A stretch of DNA of 64,000 nucleotides from Arthrobacter sp. FB24 (GTDB lineage: Bacteria; Actinomycetota; Actinomycetes; Actinomycetales; Micrococcaceae). The stretch covers positions 95,539 to 159,538 of the forward strand of contig NC_008537.1 in NCBI RefSeq assembly GCF_000196235.1, in the 5' to 3' direction. Made by a program: the position numbers and the translations under genes. The notes under the pieces were generated by a model, which was not told the origin of the DNA, searched no databases, and saw nothing but the letters and a program-made list of their open reading frames with translations. Within the stretch, counting starts at the first letter, position 1; the number at the start of each line of letters is the position of its first letter. This document shows, piece after piece, positions 32,420-40,996 of the stretch.

Positions 32420-33677
32420 TGGGGCCCTCCATTGATTCCGATTGGCCGGTTGAGTCCTGTGCGGTTTGTTGGGCGGCCTGGGAAACCCGGGACGCTACTT
32501 GTGTTCCTGCTGCCGCGGCCATACCAGCCGGGCCGGCTGCTGCCGTGGCACCCGACGCGGCTCCGGCAGCGCCAGCGGTGCCTGCCCCTGCAGCTCCAGC
32601 TGCTCCTGCGGCTGGCGCGCCCGCGGTACCGGCCGATCCGGGGGTTGGTTTTCCACCGCTGCCCTTGGGGCCGGGGGTCCCGTCGCTCCCCTTCGGGGTG
32701 GAGTCCGGCTGGTTGGAGCTCGCCGGCGTTGGGGCGGCGTTACCGCGGCCGCTGCCGCTGCGTCCCATGGACACGGCGCCGGTGGCCATAGCGCCGACGG
32801 CGGCGCCGGCTCCCGCGCCGCCGCCGGATGCGACCGCTCCGACCATGGGGGTTACGAAGCGCATCAGGGCCGGCATGGCGAACAGGGCCACGACCATGAG
32901 TGTGAATCCAGTGATTGAGCCGATCAGAGCGTTTTTCCCGCTGCTCCCCATGAGGAGGAATGCCACCGAGTACACGATTGCCGCGGCGGGTTTGTAGAGG
33001 ATGAAAGCGATCGTCCAGCCGATCGCTTTCTGGAACCACTGCCTGCCCATCTCCGTGTTCGTGAACGCGGCGGTCGTGGGCAGGATGCCGGCGAGGATTA
33101 CCAACATCCCGCTCCGCACGACCATGAGCACGACCTGGACGAGGGAAGCCAGCAATCCGATCAATCCCAGAATGATGAGGATGAAGACCCCGACCCCGGT
33201 CTGGTTGGTCATGACCAGAAGCTTCATTGCGTCCGCGAAGCCTTTACCGTCGGTCGAGCGGTTGATGATCGCGGCCGAGAACGCATCCGCAGCGACCACG
33301 AGAATGGAAATGACTCCCAGGCCCAGCCCGGACACCAGCGTCAGCGTGACCAGAGAGCGTAGAAGGTCCTTCAGGGGTGCTCCCCGCTGCTCCCAGATCA
33401 TGCGAATACCGCCGATGATGACCGCCAGGACGGCCAGTGCGACCGTCCAAACCATGAGCTCCCCGTTGACCATGGAAACAACCGGGCTTGCCGCAGTCCC
33501 GTCCTGGCTAGTCAGGTTCACGGTCGGCATCGAGACCCAGAAAGTCGACAGAGTCGTCACCATCTGGCTCATGCCCTCCATGATCGCCTTCGCCATGTTT
33601 CCCATGGCGTCGTTCGTCAGATCCGAGATGGCGTTTCCGACGCCGCAGCCGATGTCCCCAAACTTGCAGTCGGCCAT
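32406..33677 (-). CDS. TrbL/VirB6-like channel protein with low-complexity tail
   Basis: 423 residues with about six hydrophobic helices between 70 and 290, an N-terminal amphipathic part (GCGVGNAISDLTNDAMGNMA) and a long Gly/Ala/Pro/Ser-rich tail (about 300-423) full of GAAGAAGAG repeats. This is the TrbL/VirB6 arrangement, forming the inner-membrane channel of type IV systems. The tail is predicted disordered and cytoplasmic. Confidence 0.8.
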   Translation of the reverse strand: MADCKFGDIGCGVGNAISDLTNDAMGNMAKAIMEGMSQMVTTLSTFWVSMPTVNLTSQDGTAASPVVSMVNGELMVWTVALAVLAVIIGGIRMIWEQRGAPLKDLLRSLVTLTLVSGLGLGVISILVVAADAFSAAIINRSTDGKGFADAMKLLVMTNQTGVGVFILIILGLIGLLASLVQVVLMVVRSGMLVILAGILPTTAAFTNTEMGRQWFQKAIGWTIAFILYKPAAAIVYSVAFLLMGSSGKNALIGSITGFTLMVVALFAMPALMRFVTPMVGAVASGGGAGAGAAVGAMATGAVSMGRSGSGRGNAAPTPASSNQPDSTPKGSDGTPGPKGSGGKPTPGSAGTAGAPAAGAAGAAGAGTAGAAGAASGATAAAGPAGMAAAAGTQVASRVSQAAQQTAQDSTGQSESMEGPSGSN

Positions 33678-33678
33678 G

Positions 33679-34434
33679 TCAGATTCCGGCCCAGAGGATG
33701 TATCCGCTTAGGTCGCGGAGCTGCGAGACATTGCTGTAAGTGACCCCGTCATCCGAGGGTTTTACTTTCCAGTCCCCGTCCATCCAGCGCATTGACATCG
33801 TGAAGTGGGCGAGGGCTCCGGTGTCCGTTTTGAAGGCCAGGTCGAGGTTGGCTTCCGACGGGGTGTAGGACTTCAGGAGAAACCCTTGGACCTGGATGGT
33901 GGTGCTGTTCCCGGAAGATCCGGCGCCTGCGCCGGTTTCGCGAATAGCTGCGTCCCTCCCGGTGCCCGGAACGAGCAGTCGGTCAGCGAGCTTCTTTTCA
34001 AGCTCCGGAGCCTGTGAGGAACCGAGTGCAGCGACATTCATGGCCGCGTAGAGGGCGCCCGTAGGCGAGTGCGCGAAGCATGAACGGAATCCGTCCGCGT
34101 CAGCCTTCCCCGGGCCCGTGGTCTTCGGATCGGTGGGGACAGCCATCTTCCCAACAAGCTCCCATTTAGACGCCGGTGCCGTTCCCAGCGCTGTGTCATT
34201 GCTGGAGGGCAGCCCGCAAACACTCTTGCCGGTAGCGTCCGCCGCAGCGGACGGGGTAGCAGAGGCGCTGGACGAAGGTGAAGCTGGGGCGGGCTGGGCA
34301 GTGGTGTCGCCCTTGGGGAGCAGGAAGATGACGACGGTGGCCGCGAGGAGCGCCACGACCAGCGCCGCAGCGATGATGAACCCGGGCTTGGTGACGGGGT
34401 TGGCCTCGGGAGTGCTTTCGGTGGACTGGCTCAT
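33679..34434 (-). CDS. Membrane-anchored transfer protein, possibly VirB8/TcpC-like
   Basis: 251 residues: a short cytoplasmic N-terminus, one transmembrane helix (about 18-41), a Pro/Ser/Ala linker, and a globular external domain with two cysteines and beta-rich sequence (TTIQVQGFLLKSYTPSEANL, FTMSMRWMDGDWKVKPSDDG). A single-helix anchor with an NTF2-like ending is what VirB8/TcpC proteins look like, but no motif proves it. It is in the middle of the transfer operon, between TrbL and the pilin-like gene. Confidence 0.6.
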   Translation of the reverse strand: MSQSTESTPEANPVTKPGFIIAAALVVALLAATVVIFLLPKGDTTAQPAPASPSSSASATPSAAADATGKSVCGLPSSNDTALGTAPASKWELVGKMAVPTDPKTTGPGKADADGFRSCFAHSPTGALYAAMNVAALGSSQAPELEKKLADRLLVPGTGRDAAIRETGAGAGSSGNSTTIQVQGFLLKSYTPSEANLDLAFKTDTGALAHFTMSMRWMDGDWKVKPSDDGVTYSNVSQLRDLSGYILWAGI

Positions 34435-34458
34435 GGTGAACCTCCGTGTGGTGGTGAT

Positions 34459-34728
34459 TTAGACGAATGCGCGAACGATGCCGGAGGCGCCGGTGATGAT
34501 GATGCAGCCCAGCAGTACCCAGCCGAGCTTGCCGATGGCCTGGGCTCCCTCGCCGCGCTGGAGCTGGATGACCATGCCGATACCGACGATGATCACGCCG
34601 AGGACGCCGAGGACCAGGCCGATGCCGGAGGCCCAGTTCAGGATGGTGAGCAGGCCGCCGGCCTGGGCCGGGACAACCGGGGTCGGGTTGGGGATGACGC
34701 TGGAGTCCAAGAGTGCCAGGGAGTTCAT
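34459..34728 (-). CDS. Small two-helix pilin-like (VirB2/TrbC-type) protein
   Basis: 89 residues from the ATG at 34728, with AAAGG 7 nt upstream; a second ATG at 34743 overlaps the previous stop (ATGA). Two hydrophobic helices (about 26-49 and 63-85) are separated by a short charged loop (QLQRGEGAQAIGKLG). This size and topology are typical of type IV secretion pilins. The sequence is too short for certainty. Confidence 0.6.
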   Translation of the reverse strand: MNSLALLDSSVIPNPTPVVPAQAGGLLTILNWASGIGLVLGVLGVIIVGIGMVIQLQRGEGAQAIGKLGWVLLGCIIITGASGIVRAFV

Positions 34729-34739
34729 GGTGAGACCTT

Positions 34740-35342
34740 TCATTTGGTGGTGCGGGTGTCAGCTACGAGTGCAGCTATGTCGGTGGTGAAACGTTGGTAT
34801 TCGCGGGCAGAGGGGACACTGGGGGTGTCTTCATGCCGCCAGGCCTCCACCCAGGGCAGGGTCCAGAGGCGGGGCGCTCCCCCGCCGACAATGGCGGTGA
34901 AGTCGCGAAGGGCTTTGGGGGTCTTGCCGGGGGCGTCGGCCAGTACGGCAAGGCCGAGGAGGTCAACGGCGGGAGCGGCCCCTGACGCCCAGTGGGTGAG
35001 GGCGCTGCGGGCCGCACTCAGTCCGCGCATATCGGCGCGGCACACCAGCAGCAGCTTCGGGACGCTTCCGTCTTGCGGAACCGGCCAGCTGTGGCCGGTG
35101 GCGCGTGCCCCGTCCAGGATCTCCGCGAGCCGGCTTTCCCCGGAGCCGCCGTGCGCCCCGGTGACCCAGAGGGCAGCGTTTCCGGCGACGGTCCGACGGC
35201 CCAGCCGGTCAGCGGCGTCGGGTTCGACCATGCCCAGCAACGGAGCGGTGATGGCCGCCGCCGGCGGCGTGTGTACCTCCGTCTCTGGAGTTTCCGTCTC
35301 GACGGCGGGGCGGCTGATCCAGGGGTTCAGGGTCTGCTGCAT
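34740..35342 (-). CDS. ParA-like pseudo-NTPase (DUF6668-like)
   Basis: 200 residues. ALWVTGAHGGSGESRLAEIL has the look of a P-loop in which the usual GKS/GKT lysine is replaced (GSGES), followed by LLVCRADMRGLSAARSALTH and LLGLAVLADAPGKTPKALRD as in ParA/MinD folds. Such degenerate ATPases (DUF6668-like, from memory) sit in actinobacterial transfer clusters. It is encoded next to a fuller ParA-like protein, possibly as its partner. Confidence 0.6.
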   Translation of the reverse strand: MQQTLNPWISRPAVETETPETEVHTPPAAAITAPLLGMVEPDAADRLGRRTVAGNAALWVTGAHGGSGESRLAEILDGARATGHSWPVPQDGSVPKLLLVCRADMRGLSAARSALTHWASGAAPAVDLLGLAVLADAPGKTPKALRDFTAIVGGGAPRLWTLPWVEAWRHEDTPSVPSAREYQRFTTDIAALVADTRTTK

Positions 35343-35376
35343 GGGTCCTCCTTTCGAATGTCCGGTGGGTGGGTGG

Positions 35377-36813
35377 TTAGAAGCCGTCGGCGACGGCCGC
35401 GGCCGCGGCGAGCCACGCCCGCTGTGTGGCCGGCTGGAGGGCTTCGTACCGGATGGGTCCGTTGACCAGGGCGGGGTCGTAAGGGATGCGGACGACGGCG
35501 CGGACGAAGGGTTCGAAGCCCTTGGCGATCCGCTCGGCCTCGTCCTTGGCCCGCTTCAGGGCATCCCCGCTCATGGACCGTTTCGCGTCGGTGGACTCGG
35601 AGACGATCACGACCGCGTTGCGGGCCAGCTCCGCGTCGTGGCCGCCGCGGGATTCCAGGGTCTGCAGCGTCAGCCGGGCGGCTTCGGCGCGGTCCTCGAT
35701 AGCCGTAACAGGAACGACGAGCTGGTTGGTGTGGTCGATCATGCGGCGCCAGTTCGCGGCGCGGGCGGTATTGCCCGAGTCCATGACAACGAGCCGGTAG
35801 TACCGGGTCAGGACCTGGTGGGCGATATCGACTTCCTCCGCGGTGACTTCGTGGTCGCCTTCCTCGTTCTCATCCGAGCGGAGGACATCGAACTTATCCG
35901 CCGTCTGGTGGTGGACGAACTTGGCGATTTCGGCCGCGTTCGTGGACGGGGACAGCAGCTCGGTCGAGGAATCGATCAGGTCAAGGACGCTGCGGTCGTG
36001 GGAGCCCTTTTCGGTCCGCCAGCCAAGCGTCCCCTGGGATTCGTTGTTGTCCCACGCGACCGTGGCCGCGCCGCTGTAGCGGGCGAGGATAGCCGAGAGC
36101 ATGACGACGGTGGGGGTCTTGTTGGCCCCTCCCTTGCGGTTGACCACGGCGATGGTGCGCGGGCCGGGCCAGTGCTGGCTGACCGTACGGATGTCCTCGC
36201 GTTCGGAGAGTTCTTCGTCCGAGGGGTTCATGCGGATACCCAGGCGGGTGAGCGCGCCGCGCCAGCCCTGGGTGGCCGGCTCGAGGACCGGGGCGCTGAC
36301 CAGGAAGGAGGTGTCCTTCAGGCTGCGCCGCGTCGGAGCCGGCTCCTCCACTGCAGCTTCAGTCACGTTAGAGGCCACGGGCGGCCACGGCTGGGCATCG
36401 GCTACAGCGGCGGGAGACGGCGCGGTCTCAACAGGCTTCGCGGCGGGCTCCGGTGCCGTAAGAGGCGTGGTTTCGATGACGGCGGGAGCGGCGGTCTCCG
36501 GGGTGGTGGCGGGGGCCTCGACCCGGCGGCGGGCCGTGCGGGGTTCATAGGAGACGGATTCGATCTTGTTGTCCGGATGGACAATGAGTTCGCCGTGGCC
36601 CTCGGGGTCCTCGATCTGGACCCTCACGGGGCGCTGGAGCGTTTGCGCTTCACCGACGACCAGGGCCAGGGCGTTGTTGCGCAGGTCCTGCAGGGAATCC
36701 CCGGCGGGAACGATGCGGGAGTTACCCGCGACGACGACCTCGGCGGTGCCGTTGTCGCGGACGATGGCCTTGATGCTGGGGAAGGCCATAACTTGCGTAG
36801 GTGAGGTACCCAT
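35377..36813 (-). CDS. ParA/MinD-like ATPase with long N-terminal extension (transfer operon)
   Basis: 478 residues from the ATG at 36813 (AAGGAA 8 nt upstream). Residues 1-90 form a small beta-rich module, then a Pro/Ala-rich linker to about 210, then an ATPase with deviant Walker A RKGGANKTP and LVVMDSGNTARAANW. It is distinct from the plasmid-partition ParA at 45359. In related clusters such proteins position the secretion apparatus; this is inferred. The frame is open beyond the chosen start, but that part has no coding character. Confidence 0.7.
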   Translation of the reverse strand: MGTSPTQVMAFPSIKAIVRDNGTAEVVVAGNSRIVPAGDSLQDLRNNALALVVGEAQTLQRPVRVQIEDPEGHGELIVHPDNKIESVSYEPRTARRRVEAPATTPETAAPAVIETTPLTAPEPAAKPVETAPSPAAVADAQPWPPVASNVTEAAVEEPAPTRRSLKDTSFLVSAPVLEPATQGWRGALTRLGIRMNPSDEELSEREDIRTVSQHWPGPRTIAVVNRKGGANKTPTVVMLSAILARYSGAATVAWDNNESQGTLGWRTEKGSHDRSVLDLIDSSTELLSPSTNAAEIAKFVHHQTADKFDVLRSDENEEGDHEVTAEEVDIAHQVLTRYYRLVVMDSGNTARAANWRRMIDHTNQLVVPVTAIEDRAEAARLTLQTLESRGGHDAELARNAVVIVSESTDAKRSMSGDALKRAKDEAERIAKGFEPFVRAVVRIPYDPALVNGPIRYEALQPATQRAWLAAAAAVADGF

Positions 36814-36856
36814 CGGCTTGTTCCTTAGATGTGAGAAGGGGAAAAGGCGGTGACGT

Positions 36857-37375
36857 TCAGGATGCTGGCGGGGTGAGACGGTTGACCTTCCACGGAGCAT
36901 CCTTGCCCGTGCGGAGCAGCTGCAGCGTGTAGGTCCCGGCGTTCGTCGGGACGGCGGCGGTCGCGCCGTAGCCGTTGGCCTCATCGACGGACAAGGTGGC
37001 CGCTCCGGTCACCCGGGAGGCCGGGATATTGGAGGGGTCCACGGAGGAATAGTCGGCCGTGGCCTGAGGCGTAAGCCAGCGGGCCAGGTCGTTGGCCCAC
37101 TGCTTCTCATCCAGGGTGGGCCGGGCGAAGTCGGTCATCGCGTTCTCGGCCGCGTCGACGGCGGCGTCCTTGCTGGCCTGGTCCCATTCGATGCCGATGG
37201 TGGCCGGTATTGTGCCGCCGGGTGCCTGGGGGCCGCTGTTGGCGCTCAATGAGACTGGGGCGGAGGGGGTGGGGCTGGCGCTGGAAGAGGACGCGGGCGC
37301 GGTCCCGGTGGACGCGGCAGGGGCGCAGGCCGCGCACAGCAGCGCCACCGCGATCAGGGTCAGGGGCTTCTTCAC
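36857..37375 (-). CDS. Lipoprotein of the transfer operon
   Basis: 172 residues with a clear lipobox (LLCAACAPA, Cys 17), a Ser/Pro/Ala linker, then a small domain (NAMTDFARPTLDEKQWANDL and AATLSVDEANGYGATAAVPT). It overlaps the stop of the transglycosylase gene by 4 nt. No family recognised; it is probably an extracytoplasmic accessory of the secretion channel. Confidence 0.7.
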   Translation of the reverse strand: MKKPLTLIAVALLCAACAPAASTGTAPASSSSASPTPSAPVSLSANSGPQAPGGTIPATIGIEWDQASKDAAVDAAENAMTDFARPTLDEKQWANDLARWLTPQATADYSSVDPSNIPASRVTGAATLSVDEANGYGATAAVPTNAGTYTLQLLRTGKDAPWKVNRLTPPAS

Positions 37376-38451
37376 TTCGTCTCCTCTTGGCTGGGCAGGT
37401 ACAGGAAGGCTGAGGGGACCGTGTTGGACACGGTCCGGGTGTAGTAGTTGTGGTCATCCGGGGCCGGGTTGCCGTTGTAGCCCTCTTCGACGTAGGTGCT
37501 GTTGTCCTTGACTTCCTTCACGACGCCGACGTGGCCGAAGTTGGGGTCCGCTCCCCCGGTCCCTGGGGCGTACCAGACCACGGCACCGACTTTGGGTGCG
37601 TGGCCGGTGGGCCAGCCCTTGGCGTCCCAGCCGTCCTTCCACTTCAGGGCCGAACCCAGGCCCTGGCCATCGGGGCGGAAGTTGCTGTTGAGGAACCTGA
37701 ACGGTGCACTCGTGGATCCCATCTGCTGGTTGACCCGCCACAGGGCGAAGTCCACGCACTCCCGGTAGTACATGCCCAGCGGTGAGGTGCTGGCGGCGGT
37801 GGCCCCGGCCTGCGTCCAGGTCGGTGAGTTCTTCCACGGGTAGTCGTTCCCGGCACCTGACTGGCCGGGGATCCCGCACTCGCTTCCCTGAAGAGAGAAC
37901 TTCGGTGTGGAGAGAGCCTGGACGATTTTCACGGCCTCGGGCCAGTACTTCTGGTAGTGGTACGGGTCGGCATTGCGCTGGACTCTGTTGGCAGCGATGG
38001 TCGGTTCCAGCAACTCCCACCCAGGCACCGCCTGCAGCGCCTTCATGAAGTTCGTTGCGCTCGTGGTCGGGTTCATGCGGTCCTCATAGGATCCCCACGC
38101 GCCGTTGCCGCGCTGCTGGAACAGGCCGCGGGAGTCGGGGCCGGCGGTGTCGCCGGTGTCCAGAACGCGCAGGCCGGATTCGCCCAGGGCAACCATCACC
38201 GCGATCATCTGACCATTCACGGAAAGGTTCAAAGCCTTACCCGCTCCCATGATCGAGGCGGCGTTCTTCAGCTGCTCCTGGGTGTAGCCGGCGACTTTGG
38301 TATTGGCGTCCACGGAGACGGACATTGCCGGGCCGCAGTCCGCGGCAGCGGGCTTTGCCGGCCCCAAAAGCAAAAGCATCGAGGAAATGAGGCCTAGCAG
38401 GGCCACAGGAACAGCTACGGCTACGCCGGTGGCGAGCGGCTTGGCTTGCAC
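37372..38451 (-). CDS. Lytic transglycosylase-CHAP cell-wall hydrolase (VirB1-like)
   Basis: 359 residues: N-terminal signal/transmembrane segment (about 7-36), a lysozyme-like domain (AVMVALGESGLRVLDTGD, then GPDSRGLFQQRGNGAWGS, with E near 92), and a C-terminal CHAP amidase/peptidase domain (YYRECVDFALWRVNQQ with the catalytic Cys, and FGHVGVVKEV with the His). It would open peptidoglycan for the conjugation channel. It is the first gene of the long minus-strand transfer operon, preceded by an AT-rich promoter region. Confidence 0.88.
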   Translation of the reverse strand: MQAKPLATGVAVAVPVALLGLISSMLLLLGPAKPAAADCGPAMSVSVDANTKVAGYTQEQLKNAASIMGAGKALNLSVNGQMIAVMVALGESGLRVLDTGDTAGPDSRGLFQQRGNGAWGSYEDRMNPTTSATNFMKALQAVPGWELLEPTIAANRVQRNADPYHYQKYWPEAVKIVQALSTPKFSLQGSECGIPGQSGAGNDYPWKNSPTWTQAGATAASTSPLGMYYRECVDFALWRVNQQMGSTSAPFRFLNSNFRPDGQGLGSALKWKDGWDAKGWPTGHAPKVGAVVWYAPGTGGADPNFGHVGVVKEVKDNSTYVEEGYNGNPAPDDHNYYTRTVSNTVPSAFLYLPSQEETK

Positions 38452-38489
38452 GAGTGATCCCCCCTAAGTTTATCTAAAATATTATAGCG

Positions 38490-38502
38490 ATACTTTAAGT
38501 AT
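38490..38502. promoter_or_regulatory. AT-rich promoter region with a palindrome ahead of the transfer operon
   Basis: ATACTT-T-AAGTAT (38490-38502) is a perfect 6-1-6 inverted repeat in a strikingly AT-rich stretch (38466-38505) between the divergent transglycosylase gene and the wHTH gene at 38553. The wHTH product is a natural candidate to bind here; this is an inference. Confidence 0.45.
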
Positions 38503-38552
38503 TGCCCTAGCGACGGTTTAGCCGCAGCTGCCGGCACTGCGCGACAAGTAGG

Positions 38553-38900
38553 ATGTTCGATATGCCTCGACTGGTTAAGCCCGCAGACGCCGCATGGAAC
38601 GAGTCGGTAGCGACCGCTCAGGCGGTCTTTAGTAGCGGCGTAAACCTAGCCCTGCTCCACCACTTGGCCGCCAGGGCTGTGCCAGCAACCCGGTCCGAAC
38701 TTGCGCACGAGCTCAAGGACTTTTCGCCCGCAAGCCTGAGCAAGGCAGCGGGCGTCCTTGCCGCCGCCGGGGTGTTGAAGAAAACGCCAGTGCTCGGGTC
38801 AACCTCCGGGCGCCTGAACCACGCATTCTCGGCAGATCTGCCGCGCATTGAGTCGCTGATAGACAGCCTCCGGCGGTATGCGCTTGCGGAGGAAAAGTGA
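38553..38900 (+). CDS. Winged-helix DNA-binding regulator, small
   Basis: 115 residues. ATRSELAHELKDFSPASLSKAAGVLAAAGVLKKT reads as a winged helix-turn-helix (MarR/ArsR-like) without metal-binding cysteines. Starts at ATG 38553 or 38562 are both possible; neither has a good ribosome site. It is divergent from the transfer operon with an AT-rich palindromic region between, so control of transfer gene expression is plausible. Confidence 0.6.
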   Translation: MFDMPRLVKPADAAWNESVATAQAVFSSGVNLALLHHLAARAVPATRSELAHELKDFSPASLSKAAGVLAAAGVLKKTPVLGSTSGRLNHAFSADLPRIESLIDSLRRYALAEEK

Positions 38901-39002
38901 AGCGGCGCATGGCTCGCCTCGTGATGGTGCGGTAAGTAACGCTCCGTTGCTCTGCCGGGTTTAGCCTGCACGAGTGGTAGGTCATGACTCAAGGATAGCC
39001 AA

Positions 39003-39020
39003 CCTTAGACATGTCTAAGG
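39003..39020. promoter_or_regulatory. 18-bp perfect palindrome at the 3' side of the EspR-like operon
   Basis: CCTTAGACATGTCTAAGG is self-complementary over 18 bp. It lies 13 nt beyond the stop of the EspR-like regulator, between two convergent genes, where no promoter is expected. A copy with one changed base (CCTTAGACATGTCCAAGG) is at 41940-41957, upstream of the same operon. Confidence 0.6.
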
Positions 39021-39033
39021 CATTCTCAGGGAT

Positions 39034-39462
39034 CTAGTCCGTGGATTTCATCTCTTCTTCGAGGATTTTGGCGATGGCCGAGGTCGCTTCGGGAGAGAGG
39101 TCCCCGAGAGCCCTGGCCGCAAAGCTGCGGACTTCAGCAATTCTCATGGCTTTCAAGAGTTTGAGCTGAGCCTCCACTCGCGCCGGGAGGGAAGGGTCCG
39201 AGTCGAGCAAGTAAGCGGGCGGGACGCCGAAGAACTCTGCGAGAGCGGAGAGGAGCTTCGGATCGGTTACGGTCGCCCCAGTTCCTTCGCGCATGTAGAA
39301 CCAGCGCGCCCGGGACAACCCCACGCCCTTCTCGGCCAGGGCAGCTTGGATGTCAGCAAACTTGTACGGCTGGCCCCCTTCCGCAACCACGACGTCCATG
39401 AGGAGGTCCAGGCGGCGAGCCAATTCCTCCCGCCGCTGAGAGGCGTTGTCTTTGCGGTTCAT
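39034..39462 (-). CDS. EspR-like XRE-family DNA-binding protein
   Basis: 142 residues. The N-terminal helix-turn-helix (FADIQAALAEKGVGLSRARWFYMREGTGATVTDPKLLSALAEFFGV) and a helical C-terminal dimerisation part (VEAQLKLLKAMRIAEVRSFA...ATSAIAKILEE) match the layout of mycobacterial EspR (LxxLFxxxxPPGRGPHTSAEVIAAL...YLSQLRSGNRTNPS). EspR-type dimers bridge distant sites. It is the last gene of a four-gene minus-strand operon, overlapping its neighbour by 4 nt, and lies beside a matching palindrome. Confidence 0.7.
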   Translation of the reverse strand: MNRKDNASQRREELARRLDLLMDVVVAEGGQPYKFADIQAALAEKGVGLSRARWFYMREGTGATVTDPKLLSALAEFFGVPPAYLLDSDPSLPARVEAQLKLLKAMRIAEVRSFAARALGDLSPEATSAIAKILEEEMKSTD

Positions 39463-40463
39463 ACGGCAGTCCTATCGAGGCTGGAGGGTGTATGAGGCGT
39501 TTTCAGAAATTTCTCAGCATCGAGTAGTGCTGACCCATGTTGGTTCCACACATCCTCCAAACCGACAGAGTCAACCAGCAGGCAGTCTCGCACCTCCGTG
39601 ATCCGGCGCTGCAGCGCGGCATGCGGGTTGGAGCTCAATATGTCTTTACCCGGCGACCCGCCCTGGTGGAGCACCAGATGTGGGTTGCTGGCGGTGGAGG
39701 CCTTCCAAAGCGGCCGAAGCCGAAACAGCCGCCACCGGGCAGCCAGGGCTGCAGATGTAGCTGCAGCAATCCCCACCAGCCGTGACGTGGAGAGCCCGGC
39801 AGCCACGCACACGACGGAGATAGCCTGGCCGGCGCCATAGAACGGAGAGAAGGATTCCTGTCCCGCGTGGTCCGTGGTGAGCTGCAGCAAGGACCGGACC
39901 GCAAGGAGCGAAATGGCGCCGAAGCAACCGGCGCATACAAGAAAGAACCCGAGGCGGAAGGCGGAGGACATTTTGCTCAGATAGCCGAACACAGACCGGA
40001 TGACACTAGCGCTTGTGTAGGCGATGAAGAACGAAGCGGCCAACAGGAACGCGGTCATGCCAGGCTGGGACCCGTATGTGCGGATCAGTGAGGGGCTGGT
40101 GACGGGTAGGTCGCTGATTGAAAAGCCGACCACGACGATGAGCGATGAGGCAATCCAGGCGGCCCTGTGGCGCCGCTCCTTACGCAGACTCTGCTGCCCC
40201 GAGGGCGGCCCGGCAGCGTTCGTTACGGCAGTGTAAAGCTGGGCGAACGCGGCGAGGACGCACAAGGAGAGGACCAGGCCGGCGAAGTTTCGGTTGCCTG
40301 TGAGCGAGTCCACGAAAATGTAGACAGGTTCGATGTACAGCGTAAAACCGGCTGTCGCGAAAGCCGACGCCAAAAAAGCTGGCCGTGCCGGCCGGTTCCA
40401 GAGACCGGAGAGCCTGAGCAAGGTCAAAATCCCTAGGCTGACCGCAACCACGATGCTCGTCAT
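39459..40463 (-). CDS. MAB_1171c-like seven-to-eight-helix membrane protein
   Basis: 334 residues: about seven hydrophobic helices in the first 230 residues, then a soluble cytoplasmic tail (LQRRITEVRDCLLVDSVGLED). The size, the topology and the neighbourhood (XRE regulator plus ImmA/IrrE peptidase) match the MAB_1171c putative-transporter family of mycobacteria and relatives. Its function is unknown; it may be a membrane sensor that signals through the tail to the peptidase/regulator pair. Confidence 0.6.
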   Translation of the reverse strand: MTSIVVAVSLGILTLLRLSGLWNRPARPAFLASAFATAGFTLYIEPVYIFVDSLTGNRNFAGLVLSLCVLAAFAQLYTAVTNAAGPPSGQQSLRKERRHRAAWIASSLIVVVGFSISDLPVTSPSLIRTYGSQPGMTAFLLAASFFIAYTSASVIRSVFGYLSKMSSAFRLGFFLVCAGCFGAISLLAVRSLLQLTTDHAGQESFSPFYGAGQAISVVCVAAGLSTSRLVGIAAATSAALAARWRLFRLRPLWKASTASNPHLVLHQGGSPGKDILSSNPHAALQRRITEVRDCLLVDSVGLEDVWNQHGSALLDAEKFLKTPHTPSSLDRTAV

Positions 40464-40996
40464 CCGAATACCTCTGCAAACCTGGATGGCTCATCGAGTG
40501 GCCGCAGATGAGCGCGCCACATCCTGTCCATCACGATGTCCGCAAAAGTCTCCGCACGTTTCTCCTCGGACACCGTGAAGGTGGCGCAGCTGGCCGAACT
40601 TCGACGGCCCAGTAGCTTGGGCTCCGAAGCGTCGACCTGCAATTGGTTAGTGACCATCGAAGCGCCCAGGAGTGGCATCGGGCGCGCGACGTTTCCGCGG
40701 GCCTGCTCATGGTGGCCCAGGAGGAGGTGTCCGAATTCGTGGCACACGAAATGATCTTCCCGCCGGCGCTCATCGGCGGGGGCGAAGAGGATCAGATCGA
40801 CCGCTGCGTTGCAGTAGGTCATGGCGCATACCGGGCTTCCGGCAAGTTCTTCGGTTCGGCGGACCACGAGCTTCCTCGCTCTTCGGGACGATACTGCGTC
40901 CCTGAGAGCGTCCAGCGTCAGCTTCTCGGGCAGGTCGAGCTGCGCAATGGTCGACTGAACCGTCGCGACGTAGCTCGGCATCAGCAGCGGGGTCAT
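40460..40996 (-). CDS. ImmA/IrrE-type metallopeptidase
   Basis: 178 residues with the zinc motif FVCHEFGHLLLGHHE (HExxH) and a later Glu in EEKRAETFAD. ImmA/IrrE proteins cleave an XRE-family repressor to derepress a regulon; the EspR-like protein two genes downstream is the likely partner. It is coupled to both neighbours by 4-nt overlaps. Target cleavage is an inference from the family. Confidence 0.85.
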   Translation of the reverse strand: MTPLLMPSYVATVQSTIAQLDLPEKLTLDALRDAVSSRRARKLVVRRTEELAGSPVCAMTYCNAAVDLILFAPADERRREDHFVCHEFGHLLLGHHEQARGNVARPMPLLGASMVTNQLQVDASEPKLLGRRSSASCATFTVSEEKRAETFADIVMDRMWRAHLRPLDEPSRFAEVFG

